A stretch of DNA of 64,000 bases from Ustilago trichophora (taxonomy: Eukaryota > Basidiomycota > Ustilaginomycetes > Ustilaginales > Ustilaginaceae). The translations under genes were made by a program, and so were the position numbers. Numbering within the stretch: position 1 is the first letter of the stretch; each line of letters begins with the position of its first letter. The notes under the pieces were generated by a model. That model made no database searches and was not told where the DNA came from. It saw only the letters and a program-made list of their open reading frames with translations. Positions 21,685 through 33,113 of this stretch are shown in pieces. Location of the stretch: positions 248,001 through 312,000 of the forward strand of contig OOIN01000012.1 of the NCBI GenBank assembly GCA_900323505.1. Direction: 5' to 3'.

Positions 21685-24600
21685 TGGACCTTTCCGCTGA
21701 AGTTTATCGGTCTCTTAAAGCACCGACCACACCGAGACCCTTTTGGCGGGCGATTCAAGCGCACACGCGGGACTCTCTTTCCTGCGGCCCCAAACGAGAA
21801 GCGCCAATTACACCAGCAAGCTGTACTGTTCTCAGTGTGCCACCATGCACGACTCGCTCGTCTCCGGAGCCCGCGATGCACTTTGGCAGTAGCGACGGGT
21901 CCGCTCCGCACCGAGCATAGCCCATCTCCACTCCTCGTCCACCTCTCTCGTCACGCCGTTTTGCAGTGACTGTCACCAGTTTCCCGGTCGACGGTCCCCT
22001 TTTGATGCCTTAGGCCGGAATGGTCATGAAATGATGTCAAATGACAACGAGGTTGCTATGCACAAAGAATGCCCTGAGCCCTCGCTGTCAGCAACAACAC
22101 GGCCAGCCGGAAGGGGCCAACGACTCCAGACCAGTTGAGTGACCATGACAGCTTGCAGCACAATGCTTGAAGACATGATTCTCTGATAGGAAGTTAGCGT
22201 GTTGAGCGCACCAATCCATCCTCGAAAAGGTCTAGAAGTCTTGGGCGAGATTCCAGCTCAGCTGTGCGGAATCCGGAACGGGTACCGTAGCGTTTCATGC
22301 AATGTCATTGGGAAAGAGGCAAAAATGGCGATTGCGGCCGTTGAGAGCGCTATGAAGCTATGAAGCGGAGCTCCGATGGCATTGAATTCCAGCTTCAAAA
22401 CTCGATTCCGGATACGCTTAAGGGGTCAGTCATGCGCACTTACACCAGGAATGGAGCTGTTTGGGGCATCACGCAGACACAAAGCGATGCTATTTGGCCA
22501 AAGCATGGCGGTCGACCTCGTGCTTTTCGAGTTCCACTGAGTGGATCATGCACGGTCTTTGCCGTCACTTGGTCAGCTCGATGCTTATTGGCTGCAACCC
22601 TGAACGGGCCCTTCACACTTGATTTCATCGGTATGAAAACCTGCCAGCGACAAGCGACAGAAGGCCATCTCGGTGCATCAACCTTCTAGTCGATCGCTTA
22701 TGAAGGGCTACAGCGTGCAGCCTCGCCAAAGTTTGCCATGATTCGCAAAGTATCCTTTGTTTGTGCGAGTATCGCACACACAGAGACGACAGATGACAGA
22801 AGAACAGACTCTCGCGCAAAGCAGCCGCGACAGACAATAACTCGATGCAGTTTACCTTTTCGTGCTGACGCCGATGCCGATGCGGGAAATTTGCAGCCTT
22901 GCCCCTTCATCTAAATCATCTTGCTTGGGCATGATGCATTAATCTTTCCGACCCTTGGCCCTCCATCAACCAGAAGTATGGGTCATTCCGAGAAACGCAT
23001 GCTCATCGCAACACCTGGATGGCGGGCAGGAACAGGAACGTGTGACGAATGTAACCACCGTCAACTTCCGCACAGATTCTTGTGAATTTTTTTTTCTCTG
23101 CACTGTTGCTCCGCTCGTGTAACTTGCAGTATAAATTTCGGAGGCAGATGCTCCGATTCTGGTTTTCCTCCTGACGTCGCCGTCGTCTTGGCCGAAATAT
23201 TAGTCTAAATAGCGGCTTGGGTTGTCAAAGGCCGCTGAACTTTGTATATCTATGTCCAAAAGCGAACTGAATCAATGGTGTAAAGGGAGTATCGCCAAAA
23301 CGGAGGACCAGAGATTCGTCGTTCGTACAATATAGTGGGGAACGAGAAGCGAGGACAATGAAAAGAGCAACGTGTAGGGGACGAGGAGCTCTCATGCGAT
23401 TGGATCATGGAAGGGTCTCTCTGCCTGTCTGTACCAGCGCGATGTCGAGCTTCATCCCGCGACCTGCAGAGATGGCTAGTGAGTGATCTGTCGGCCGACC
23501 ACGGCCCGCGTACAGCGAGCATGTACTGGTACTGATGCGGCCGGCGTTTGAATTTGTACATGGTGCTGTTCAAATTCCTTTTGCCTTCGCCTTTGCTTTT
23601 CAATCCCTTCAACGACCGGCCCGCCATCATCCGCAAAGGACTCAAGTCAGGTTATTTGTCGTTCTGCATCTCAAGCACGAGCACAAGAATTTGCAGCGTA
23701 TCTCGGCAGCTCTCTCGCCACTCAGCCATACGATATCCCGTGCAAACAAGGGGAACGACAAAAAAGACCTTTTCTACTGTAACTCGGCATGAAAATATCC
23801 AGCGGCACAAAGAAGCGCGGCAGCTGGCTGTTCAGCTGGACACAGGCAATCAGTCACGTTGGCTTCATGGACACATCAGGAAGATGGTGGTGGGCCTTGA
23901 AAGTGCAATAGGCAATGTGTCTGCACAATCGTTTTCTGGCCACGTTGTAGTGAAAACGCCTCGATAGAACAAAGATGCTCCCTGACGTTCTGCCTTCTCT
24001 CATCCACAGAGGAATCCATTTCGGGCTCCGACAGCAAAATGCCAACATTTCTTTTCTTTTCGTTTTTGACATTCGGTGGTGGTTCGGTCGCATGGTCTCT
24101 AACGGATACTGCAAGACGTCCTTTTTTTTTCTTTTTCTTTTTTTCTTTTTTTCTTTTTTTTTTGCGCATGATTTGGCAAAGCATCTGCAGACTGTTCCAC
24201 CTGACCGACGACGTTCCTGGTCCAGAGCCTGTCCTTTGTTAGCCTTTGAAGGGCTTTTCATCTCTCGAGAGACCTCCACTCACAAAGCTTCACCAGAGAG
24301 AAGCTTTTGAGTCGTACGTCAACAAAATAAGAGATTTGCCCAATAAGGAAATATCAACTCCGACACATATTTCCTGCCCTTTTGCCTGCTGGCCTTCCTC
24401 TAGATACTGAGCTTCGCAGTAAGGATGTGTACCTCTGGGGAACGGCTCGTCGTGTGATCTTACGAATCCCATGTTCCATTGTAGGTCCTTGAAAGCTGAT
24501 CTAACTCGAGCTCTGTGGTCTCGGAAATTGGACGAGAATTCGACTCCGAGACGCCAACCCAAAGCTAAGCGAGTCTTGTCAACACCCGAGAACTGTGATA

Positions 24601-26377
24601 GACATGCCGACCGATCAAACTGTACGCAGACCAACAAGTGGTGAAAAAGGATCCCGACCGGACCGGACTAGACGCCAGAGTAGGTAGCAAAGGGCTTCTG
24701 TGAGACCGTCGAGCAAAGGTGACGGAAAGAACCGCAAAGAGAAGAATCGTAAATAACTCAATAACCCCGCCCATTGGGCTGCTGCACACCAAACGTCTCA
24801 AAGAGTGGCAGCAATTCCATTTTTATCTTTTTCCTTTTCCTGTAGATTTCGGAAAAGAGCCTCTCTCGTTCCTCACCCTCCCGACGAATACCGCCTCGAC
24901 AGCGGGTTCCTTTCTCTGCCTTCCTCCTATGGAGTGAGCACATGGTGAGAGTGGCGAAACTCCTGTTCATATCCTTTAGCTTCGCATGATCCGGTATGAG
25001 GCAGCTGGGTGGAGAGCAAAGGCGGCAGAGGAGAGGAGAGGAGTCGTTGGCAAAGTGGAATTGCATGGAATCATACCCAAAAAAAAAAAGAAAAAAAAAA
25101 AAAGTAGAAAAAAATGACAGCTAAGCAGAATGCATCATAGCTCCTGGCGACTCTCATGCAGAACATAGCCATCTTGCTTGTGCGCAGAACACCACCATTT
25201 GTGTCCTGTAGAACCAACCAATCTATGCAGCCTATGCTCACCTCTCACTTGCTCTCGGGACCATCTTCCCAAGCCGACTCCGATGAATGATGCCCTTGTG
25301 CCTCACATTTTGCGGTTCAACCCCTTGTCCTTCGTTTCGTCCGCCGACGCCACGCACGTTGCTCAAACGGCTTGCCCTTAGCAGCAGCAGCAGCTCGTCC
25401 TCGTCGGTGCGGTTGTGCATGGGTCCGGGTCCTGATTTGGTCAGTGTCTTCCCACTTGGCCACTGACCACTATACAAAGCCTGGTGATGAAACCACGACA
25501 AACACCTGGATGTCTTGGTCGACATCTCGGTTGTGGATGCATCGCTTTAAACTCACAGTGCAGAAACAACCCGAACCCCTTCCATCTCCGCCACTTTCCG
25601 CAGACCCGGTCCTGAGATTTGCTCTGTTGAGCTTTGCATTGATGTCAGCACTCGAATTCTCCTCCTACCTCTCTCCTCGTTTGTGGGTTTGGACGCGTTT
25701 CACAATGTCCTGTTGGTCGGTGTGACATCGGTGCCTTGCGCAAAGAGCTGAGCCCTCTGTGCCCCTTACCGGACCTTGTTGCCTTTCCTTCCATCTTCCA
25801 CACCGAGATCGACGCTTCCTTCGCTTGCTGGCTTTACGTCTGCAAAGCTGACCACATCTCCGACGCTTCTCATCGTTCCTGGCCGTCACCCACACACATA
25901 GACACCCAAAAGATTATCGGTGCTGCAGGGATCCGCGCAGAATCTACGCACACTTCCGAAACTACCACCAAGTTCCTGACAATGCTCCTATCTTTTGCAT
26001 GTTACCCACGATTCATGCAGACCCCAGCTTTCTTCTTGTGAGGACAGCTAGCATTTGTCAGACGATCTTGCACACACACCCAATCATTCTTTTGTTCATT
26101 CGACCCTCCCTCAAAAGGGGCCGACTCTAGACACCGTACCAATCTCGCCATCCTGCTTCCTTCTCAACTATACCCATCACCTTATCACCTCCTTGTGCGC
26201 TATCGTCAACCTTGCATCTGGTCGCCCTCTGACACCAGCCCAGGATCGATTTTTGTGTGCCCTTGCCAAGCTCCTACAGGACTGGCGTTCAGGACGAACA
26301 AGACCGAGAAAGAGGCCCTGCTTTGCCGACCATTTTCTCAACAAGCGTGACCGCACCCACCTACGAGGGTATCTCTC
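20210..26377. other. 6.2-kb region without recognisable genes
   Basis: The longest gene-free stretch here. It lies downstream of the HbrB fusion gene and upstream of the Zn2Cys6 factor. Open frames are short (up to ~220 codons) and do not resemble proteins I know. A TATA-like TATAAAT at 23130-23136 and homopolymer tracts (A28 at 21654, T-rich 24121-24163, A-rich 25079-25104) are present. The last kilobase (25200-26377) is pyrimidine-rich with several short ATG frames, consistent with a long promoter or 5' leader of the transcription factor. Non-coding RNA or a heavily spliced gene cannot be excluded. Confidence 0.5.
21654..21681. repeat. A28 homopolymer
   Basis: Twenty-eight consecutive A in the gene-free region. 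Exact length is uncertain for sequencing reasons. Confidence 0.9.
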
Positions 26378-29300
26378 ATGGGATTTGCAACTGGTCCAGT
26401 AAGCATCATGAGCATGGACGACTTTGGCTTCTTTTCAGAAGCATCTGATTCGGCTGCGGCGGCAGCTTCGTCCTACTCGGGCGGCTCGAGACCTTCGAAC
26501 CGCCACAACTATCACCAGTATGCCGAGTCGTACCAGGCTCGAGCTGTGCCACTGATGCAGCAGCAATATCACGACAACTACCATCATCAAGCACACTACC
26601 AGCAGCAAGTTCCACAGCAGCAAGAGCAGCAGCAGCACCCACATCGTCTCACCAACTCACAGGCGAGCGGCGACGTTGCAACCCTACCCGGCTCGAACGG
26701 CGGCGCTACTGCTGCCAATCAGGGTGCTGCTACACCGGCCAAGCGAGGCTCGAATCTTGCCTGCCTCAAGTGCCGCGCCATCAAGGTCAAATGCTGGAAG
26801 AGCAACCCGAACGACCCTCGTTGCGCACGATGCAACCGACTCGACCTCTTCTGCGAGTTCCGCGAACATCATCGCGGCAAGAAGCTCGAAAAAGTGATTG
26901 CCGACGAGAATCGCAATGTCGTCCTCTCTCCTGACATGCTGCGCCGTGCACGCCTCAACATGCTCCGATGCAGTAGCTACCCGCTCAACGTTGACTTGGC
27001 ATCCATTGCAATCGCAGACAACGCTGAAGACGCAGCATATCTCGCCGTGCCGTCCAACACCATATCTGCTTCCTACTCGGGCGCTTTTGCCAGCCAGACC
27101 TACGGTGTAACAGGATTGGCATCCACGAGCTTGCCCAGCCCCGTCGGGATGGCTTCAAACGTGTATGACGATGTTGTTCGAATGAATGCATGCAGCTGGA
27201 CAGACGCCTGCTACCTCTTCAGCCTCTTCTCTACGCAGCTCAACCCGATCGTGTCGCTGCTGGAGCCTGGGTTGCACACAGTGCAGTATACGCGGGAGCA
27301 GTCGCCGATTCTCTTCTCCACCATTCTGGGCATCTCTAGTCGCTTCTTCCGACCAGACCTGCATCTCCAATGTCAGGCAGCAGCAGCATCCATCCTCAAA
27401 TTCGCCTCTGCACGCCAGCTGTGCAGCATAGATCACATCCAGGCGCTCATCGTGTCCGCCATCTGGGCAGTACCTGGTGATGCTACCCGATCCGAGGCGC
27501 TCTCTGCCGCTACCGCATACGCGTACGAACTCGGCCTGCCGTTCTGCTTTGAGGCCGGTGTAGCCGTGAGCTCTGCTACCAAGCCGTACACTCCGCCACT
27601 CCCCGTACACCTGCTACACGGAGGCCACCAGACCACCATCCTACGCATGCAGCAGCGCACCTGGATTCAATTGTGTCTCCTCGAGCTGAGCCAGCAAAGC
27701 GATTCGAGGCGTACGTCGATGCAGAAACGACCGCAGCTGATTGCACAGGCCGATTTCCCGAACGTTCGCGCTTGGTACGAGCTCAACAACTCGACCATGT
27801 CAGCCTACGATACGCGGCTCGCCTACCAGCTCGAATTTGCGCTCTCTCAGCGAAGCTTCAACCGGCTCGCGACTTCTTCTTCGATGGGAGAAAGCGAATT
27901 GAGCCGATCCATCGAGGCCCTGATGATGCAGGAGCGCGATTGCTTCTCGACCTGGTTCAACATGTACGGTGACGAGTATGTTGCACGATACGGTATGGAC
28001 AGGTACAGCAACGCCGAGGCAGGCTATTTTCTGCTGCTGTACCGTTTCGCAAGGGCGGTACAGCTGCATTCCACCGCAGCGGCTGCTGCGAGACAGTCTA
28101 GCCATTGTGGCAATGTACAAAGCTATGATGGAGCTTCTAACGCTCCTTCGCAGTTGGAAGAGCGCTGGTTCGCAACGGCGACAGAGCTAGCCTTCAAGGT
28201 GCTCCAAGTGTTTTCGAATAAGATTCTTGACCAGGAGGCTACATCTTCCTCGATGCTTCGATTCAGCCCGCAGTACATGGCTTCGGGCTGTCTGACCGCC
28301 GCAAGATGGCTTTTGCCCATTGAGTCGCAAGATCAGCAACGGGCCATTCAACACCACCTTTCGACGACTGAACGTGCCCGAGAGCGTGTCAGCGAGGTCA
28401 TCCGCCTGCTGGCCCAACCGCAATTCTACCCCGATGGCAACCGCGTTCCGACCACCAACGAAATCACTGGCCAGCTGGACCAAGCGCTTCGATCGCTCGT
28501 CGCAGACGGTGCCATGCTCATCGCTTCCAGCTCCGGTACGAGCCCAAAGCGAGCGCGCGCGACTCAGGATCAGAACGACATGTACACATCCTACCAGACG
28601 GGATCGCAGAGTAGAAGCGCAGGCTCCAGCAGCCAGGACTGGTGCGATGGGCAGAACAGGAAGCAGCGAAGACGCACTTCCAACGGCTCGCTCGTGAGGA
28701 TCGAGTTGGGCAGTGTCGGGGGTCGAAGCGTCGGAGCCTTGTCAGAGTCGGCCGGATCAGACAGAGGCGGCTCCGAATGGTCTCCGTATCTGACAGGAGA
28801 CAGGTGGACTGGTGGAGGAGGGGGAGGAAGCAGTGGCTACGTCTCGGGTTCGGAAGATACGGCGAGTATGAGCATCGAAGCTAGTCTTGGCGAGCCTCAT
28901 TGGCCTCCTTCGATGTTGGGCATGTCGATCACTGCTGCTAATACTGCCGCCGCATCCTCTGTTGCCGCTGGGAGTGGCCCATGGACTCCAACGTCCGAAG
29001 GAGCCTTGTCGAATATGGCTATGGCCTCATCGATTTCCCCTCCAGCATCGACATCTTCTGCCGTATTCTCCGTCTCCGCGTCCGCACTTCCAGAGCATCT
29101 GGATTTGGGCTTGGGCCACGTAGGCAATGGACCACACAGCTACACTCAATCTTCTTCCTCTTCATCCACCCCATCCCTTCCTCTCACCGTTGGATCGGGC
29201 ACCATGCTTCCTCCTCACCCAGACCACACCCAGAATACACGCAGCTATCCAGCATCGCAATTGTTCAACAGCACCCATCCGTACCCCTCAGAAACCCTTT

Positions 29301-29584
29301 CGGGAATGTTTGGCGACACAGCAGTCCTACCGAGCGGTCAAGTCGTTGCATCCCCTACCAACCACCACGGTCCCCCCTACCCACTGGCGAGGAACGACAC
29401 CGCCACCCAGCAGTCCTACAGCAACAATAATAACAGCAGCACAGACGCTCAACCACCACCCTTTGCACCATCTTCGCTGAACTCGACTAGCGATCTCGAC
29501 GCCTCGCTCACCGTCGGTCTCTCCACGAGTTACGACGATGGAAACACGAACAGTGGTTTTCTGGATGACCATCGTCGGCAATGA
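26378..29584 (+). CDS. Zn2Cys6 fungal transcription factor
   Basis: A predicted nuclear regulator of 1068 aa from the ATG at 26378. An in-frame ATG at 26408 (MSMDDFGFF) is an equally good start and would give 1058 aa. A His/Gln-rich N-terminus precedes the binuclear zinc cluster: C129-x2-C-x6-C-x9-C-x2-C-x6-C, with the basic stretch RAIKVK between Cys 2 and 3. After the cluster, a ~600-residue region with patterned hydrophobic helices (for example ILFSTILGISSRFF and QALIVSAIWAVPGDA) matches the general layout of the fungal-specific transcription factor middle domain. The C-terminal 350 residues are Ser/Gly/Pro-rich with Asn and Ser runs. No adjacent target gene is evident. The very long upstream region suggests complex control. 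DNA-binding class is certain, pathway unknown. Confidence 0.93.
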   Translation: MGFATGPVSIMSMDDFGFFSEASDSAAAAASSYSGGSRPSNRHNYHQYAESYQARAVPLMQQQYHDNYHHQAHYQQQVPQQQEQQQHPHRLTNSQASGDVATLPGSNGGATAANQGAATPAKRGSNLACLKCRAIKVKCWKSNPNDPRCARCNRLDLFCEFREHHRGKKLEKVIADENRNVVLSPDMLRRARLNMLRCSSYPLNVDLASIAIADNAEDAAYLAVPSNTISASYSGAFASQTYGVTGLASTSLPSPVGMASNVYDDVVRMNACSWTDACYLFSLFSTQLNPIVSLLEPGLHTVQYTREQSPILFSTILGISSRFFRPDLHLQCQAAAASILKFASARQLCSIDHIQALIVSAIWAVPGDATRSEALSAATAYAYELGLPFCFEAGVAVSSATKPYTPPLPVHLLHGGHQTTILRMQQRTWIQLCLLELSQQSDSRRTSMQKRPQLIAQADFPNVRAWYELNNSTMSAYDTRLAYQLEFALSQRSFNRLATSSSMGESELSRSIEALMMQERDCFSTWFNMYGDEYVARYGMDRYSNAEAGYFLLLYRFARAVQLHSTAAAAARQSSHCGNVQSYDGASNAPSQLEERWFATATELAFKVLQVFSNKILDQEATSSSMLRFSPQYMASGCLTAARWLLPIESQDQQRAIQHHLSTTERARERVSEVIRLLAQPQFYPDGNRVPTTNEITGQLDQALRSLVADGAMLIASSSGTSPKRARATQDQNDMYTSYQTGSQSRSAGSSSQDWCDGQNRKQRRRTSNGSLVRIELGSVGGRSVGALSESAGSDRGGSEWSPYLTGDRWTGGGGGGSSGYVSGSEDTASMSIEASLGEPHWPPSMLGMSITAANTAAASSVAAGSGPWTPTSEGALSNMAMASSISPPASTSSAVFSVSASALPEHLDLGLGHVGNGPHSYTQSSSSSSTPSLPLTVGSGTMLPPHPDHTQNTRSYPASQLFNSTHPYPSETLSGMFGDTAVLPSGQVVASPTNHHGPPYPLARNDTATQQSYSNNNNSSTDAQPPPFAPSSLNSTSDLDASLTVGLSTSYDDGNTNSGFLDDHRRQ

Positions 29585-30049
29585 GTCTGGTTATATGTAG
29601 ACAAAACAATTGTCATGATTCTCCAATGGATGCTTTTCTTGGAAAGACTTTTTCGTGTGTGTTTTCATTTGCGAATGTTTGCATAGATGCTAATCGGTTG
29701 TGTACTTCCGCTATGAGCACGACAATCGAGTCGATACGAATGGTATTGCTTTGAAGGCAGCACAGGTTTTCATCCAGGCATGTACCCGGGACAGCTGCAG
29801 TAAACAGTACCTCAGCAAAGAACCGTTGTGAGACGCAATTGGAGGACTGTAATTCCTCGTGAAGATCACGTCAAGCTTTCTCTCTCCTTTTGAGCCACCG
29901 CATGCCGACGACAATCTCCATTGATGATGTGGGATGTGCCGCTTTCTGTCTGCAATCTCTGATGGAATCGCCTAGTTTGACAGGTATTGATGGAGATGGA
30001 GATTTTCGATGAGAAGTTCGTTCAACTAAAGTCCAAATTTGGCAGGCCA

Positions 30050-30070
30050 TTTTTTCTTTAAAAGAAAAAA
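30050..30070. repeat. 10-bp inverted repeat with 1-nt spacer
   Basis: TTTTTTCTTT, one A, then its exact complement AAAGAAAAAA. It could form a hairpin in RNA about 470 nt past the transcription factor stop. Function unknown. Confidence 0.75.
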
Positions 30071-30652
30071 AGGCACCACGCTAAAAACGCCGGCATATTG
30101 AATGAATCATGCATGTGGGCAACTTCGAGCTGACGCTTGATTAGGAAGGTAGGCATTGGTTGACGCTGCGCTTCTCTTAAGACTTTGCAATACAGTAAGT
30201 TCGCCATTGAAAGTCTAGGTTAGCACATCTGAAAAAGCAGGCTGCATGCTTGCCAAGTGCTGCTACCTTGTAGATGGCGTCGAGCTTCACACGGGCTCAT
30301 GTACACACAAGGCTTGCTTGATTCCTTGCTCGCTTGCATGACTGCTTCTTTTTGCAGAGGGGCTGTTTGCATTGCAGTTGCTGCATCCAGCGACGCTCAA
30401 GATCTTTGTATCATGGTTGCTAACAAAGTATGCAAAGTGTGAAGAGCTTGAGGATGAGGTTCTGACGTCGTCAATGGCGAGTTGGAACTGTTTCAACCTC
30501 CGCCAGAATTTGGGTCTTGTGCATCAAAAGGTCGAATCGAGATCTACTGTACATCGCGTTCATGGTAGCATACCCAACTACTGCCACGAGAAGAGACCCC
30601 TGTCTCGCTTGGCGCTTAATCACTGTCAACCTTCTTTTCCAAGGCGTTTTGG

Positions 30653-30671
30653 CTACTGTACTGTACAGTAC
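30653..30671. repeat. CTACTGTAC overlapping a 14-bp palindrome
   Basis: CTACTGTAC runs directly into the perfect palindrome GTACTGTACAGTAC (30658-30671). It is a dyad version of the motif that recurs in intergenic DNA across this window. Confidence 0.6.
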
Positions 30672-31706
30672 CACAAGCTTGCCGAGGTTCAACTTCCACC
30701 CACACGGCATGGTTCGCACGCCTCAAGCCCCGACTAACCCGAGATGTGGGAAAGCCACAAGCCCCTAGCCTCGCTGTAATTGCCATAAGATCCGCCAAGG
30801 AGGCGGCCTGCAAGTACTGCATCATTGGAAGCAAACCTCGCTGGTCATCAGCAGTATATGGTTTGACTTTGGTGGGCAACACGCTGGCACACACAGGCGA
30901 ACGCTCTGGTTGTAGAGATTTCTCGGATTCAAAGCTCTTTAATTCGCGATCGTCAGTATACAATTCGACAGTTCGGCTATGAACCTTCTCCACGCTGATC
31001 CCCCAACATCGGATGCTTTCTTCCGCATGCTCAAACTTTGCCTCTGTTGCCGCTGTGCATTTCCTTGATGTCAAAAGGCAGCTCAACGAGATCTCTTGAC
31101 GAACAACTGTTCTCGCATCACCTGACAGGCAGTGCATTCGATCAATGCTTTTGCAAGGTCTCAACAGCGTGGTCCGATCAAACCGTGGGAACAACCACCG
31201 AGTACCAAAGCCCTGGCTGAGCTGAGCATTGCGACGAGCGCTTAAGCAGTATCTATTGCAATATGCTCCCTAGTTACCGCCTGAACCTTCGGCACGAGAA
31301 AGGAGGACAATGTTGCCATGACAGATTTTTGAAACTCCGCATAGAGCTTCTACCTGCCCAGCTTGGCTTCGCCCTCGTGTCCTGCTTGATGTCATGCGTA
31401 ATGTGGACCCTTTGTGTGAGGAAGAGCCCGTTGATTCGTCTCCTTGCCGCACTTTGCTCCTGTCAAGATGCGCCGTGGAGTTGAATCCAGCTGCCTTGCT
31501 CATGCCCCCTCTTCAACTCCAATCTATCTATCTTCCGAACCTTGCGGAGCTGCGTTCGTCAAGAAGCAGAGAACTCAGCTCCAGTGCCTGTGGCTCGTAA
31601 GTGGCTATCACTGGCCGCGCTGTGCTGCGACACTTTGCGCTCTCTCTGACACTGATGATGGTTTGTACACGGCTGTCATATACGCTGCCGCGTACCGGTA
31701 AGAGAG

Positions 31707-31713
31707 TATAATA
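31707..31713 (+). promoter_or_regulatory. TATA-like element of the GH18 gene
   Basis: TATAATA lies about 250 bp before the GH18 start codon, upstream of a pyrimidine-rich leader. Assignment is by position only. Confidence 0.35.
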
Positions 31714-31775
31714 GGTCGAGTTGGATACGATCCGTCGTCCTGCTTTCTTCTCTCTCCTCATCGAGATTCGCTCTC

Positions 31776-31800
31776 TCCACTCCACTCCACTCCACTCCAC
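31776..31800. repeat. (TCCAC)5 tandem repeat
   Basis: Five perfect copies of TCCAC in the probable 5' leader of the GH18 gene, 160-190 bp before its ATG. Confidence 0.9.
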
Positions 31801-31961
31801 TTTTATCCAGTCGCTCCAACCCCTTTCCATCACTCTCCCTTCCCCCGATCGCCTCTGTTTCTACGCTTCGGCCTTCGTCACCTCCTCCAAATCTACGGAA
31901 TACACCACCGCTAGCCAGCATACAACTAGACTAAAATCTAAAGAAAAGCCTTCGTATCAAG

Positions 31962-33113
31962 ATGCGCGTTGGATCCACCGCCCCCGTCGTTGCGGTCGCC
32001 GCCGTCGCAGCAGCCATTGCCAATCTCCCCGCTGCCTCCGCCGTTCCCCACCAGCAGAGCCTCTACAACGGCTACAACGGTCTTGCGGGTCCCTCGGCCG
32101 AATTCTACGACGACAGCATCCCCGCTCGCGTCACCCACGGTGTCTGGTCCACCCTCACTTCGTTCTTTGGCCAATCGCACAACCCTGTTCAGGTCATCAA
32201 GAACGCACCTGGTGTCAAGATCCTCGACTCGGGCTATCCCACTGCCGACATTGACAGCGTAGCCGCTCCCCGATTCGTTCTCTACGGTGACCAAGACGTC
32301 GCTTCCCAGTCCTACGGTGCTCCTCCTTACTGGAATATCACCGGCTTCAACGTCTTTAACCTCGCCTTCTGGACCGTCAAGTTCGGTGTTGCCGACAACG
32401 CTGCTAAATGGGCTGCCAAAAGCGACGGCGACAAAAAGTGGTTCAAGTCGCGCTACGCAGGTGCAGGAATGAAGCTGATGGTCTCGGTTTTTGGTGCCAC
32501 CGACACTCCTCAGAGCATGGGCAAGGATCCCGTTCAGCTCGGCAAGACCATCGCCGCTTTCGTCAAGAAGCACGGTCTTGACGGTGTCGATGTCGATTAT
32601 GAAGAGATGGACCTCTTCGCTCAGGGTAAATCGGCCAATTGGCTCATTTCTCTCACTAAGAGTCTCCGTGCCGAGCTCCCTAGCCCCGACTACATCATCA
32701 CACATGCCCCAGTAGCCCCCTGGTTTAACTCTCAGATGTATCCCGAGGGCTATGCCAAGATCCACTCGCAAGTTGGCAACCTCATCGACTTTTACAACGT
32801 CCAATTTTACAACCAGGGATCAAGCTGCTATACCACATGCGATGGTCTTATTTGGAACTCTTGCGACGACTTCCCCCTGACAAGTGTTTTCGAAATCAAC
32901 AAGTACGCGGGCGTACCTCTGGACAAGCTGGTTGTTGGAAAGCCCGCCATTGAGAGTGATGCCGATAATGGATTCATGCGCCCTTCTGTCCTCGGCGGTT
33001 GCTTGAACGTAGGTGTTCAGAACGGTTGGAAGGGAGGTGCCATGTTCTGGGAGTACCCTCACATGACACCTCACCGTCTCAGTGTCATCACCGATGCCGC
33101 TGGTCTTAGCTGA
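31962..33113 (+). CDS. Secreted GH18 (chitinase-like) glycoside hydrolase
   Basis: A 383-aa protein with an N-terminal signal sequence (hydrophobic, Ala/Val-rich, residues ~7-30, ending near NLPAASA). The catalytic signature of glycoside hydrolase family 18 is complete: D207-G-V-D210-V-D212-Y-E214, with E214 the proton donor. LMVSVFG before it and FYNVQFYNQ and AMFWEYPHM after it fit successive barrel strands of the family. No chitin-binding module or GPI signal is seen. The enzyme is expected to act outside the cell or in the wall on chitin or N-acetylglucosamine-containing glycans. Some GH18 proteins are instead endo-N-acetylglucosaminidases, so the exact substrate is open. It converges on the alcohol dehydrogenase gene. 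Strong C-ending codon bias suggests good expression. Confidence 0.92.
   Translation: MRVGSTAPVVAVAAVAAAIANLPAASAVPHQQSLYNGYNGLAGPSAEFYDDSIPARVTHGVWSTLTSFFGQSHNPVQVIKNAPGVKILDSGYPTADIDSVAAPRFVLYGDQDVASQSYGAPPYWNITGFNVFNLAFWTVKFGVADNAAKWAAKSDGDKKWFKSRYAGAGMKLMVSVFGATDTPQSMGKDPVQLGKTIAAFVKKHGLDGVDVDYEEMDLFAQGKSANWLISLTKSLRAELPSPDYIITHAPVAPWFNSQMYPEGYAKIHSQVGNLIDFYNVQFYNQGSSCYTTCDGLIWNSCDDFPLTSVFEINKYAGVPLDKLVVGKPAIESDADNGFMRPSVLGGCLNVGVQNGWKGGAMFWEYPHMTPHRLSVITDAAGLS

Larger units (their letters stand above)
29585..31961. other. 2.4-kb intergenic region
   Basis: 3' flank of the Zn2Cys6 gene and promoter of the GH18 gene. It contains a 10-bp inverted repeat (30050-30070), CTACTGTAC elements at 30544 and 30653, a TATA-like element and a TCCAC pentamer repeat. 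A minus-strand frame at 30616-31194 lacks an ATG at its start and resembles nothing known. Confidence 0.5.

Noticed and set aside
20210..26377. Transposon or LTR element in the gene-poor stretch
   Set aside because: No terminal repeats, target-site duplications, reverse transcriptase or transposase motifs could be found by eye.
30616..31194. 192-codon minus-strand frame
   Set aside because: Does not begin with ATG, has mixed codon usage, contains two CTACTGTAC-type sites at one end and shows no family resemblance. Not strong enough to call.
31938..32804. 288-codon minus-strand frame
   Set aside because: Antisense shadow of the GH18 gene, whose protein has a signal peptide and a complete active-site motif.
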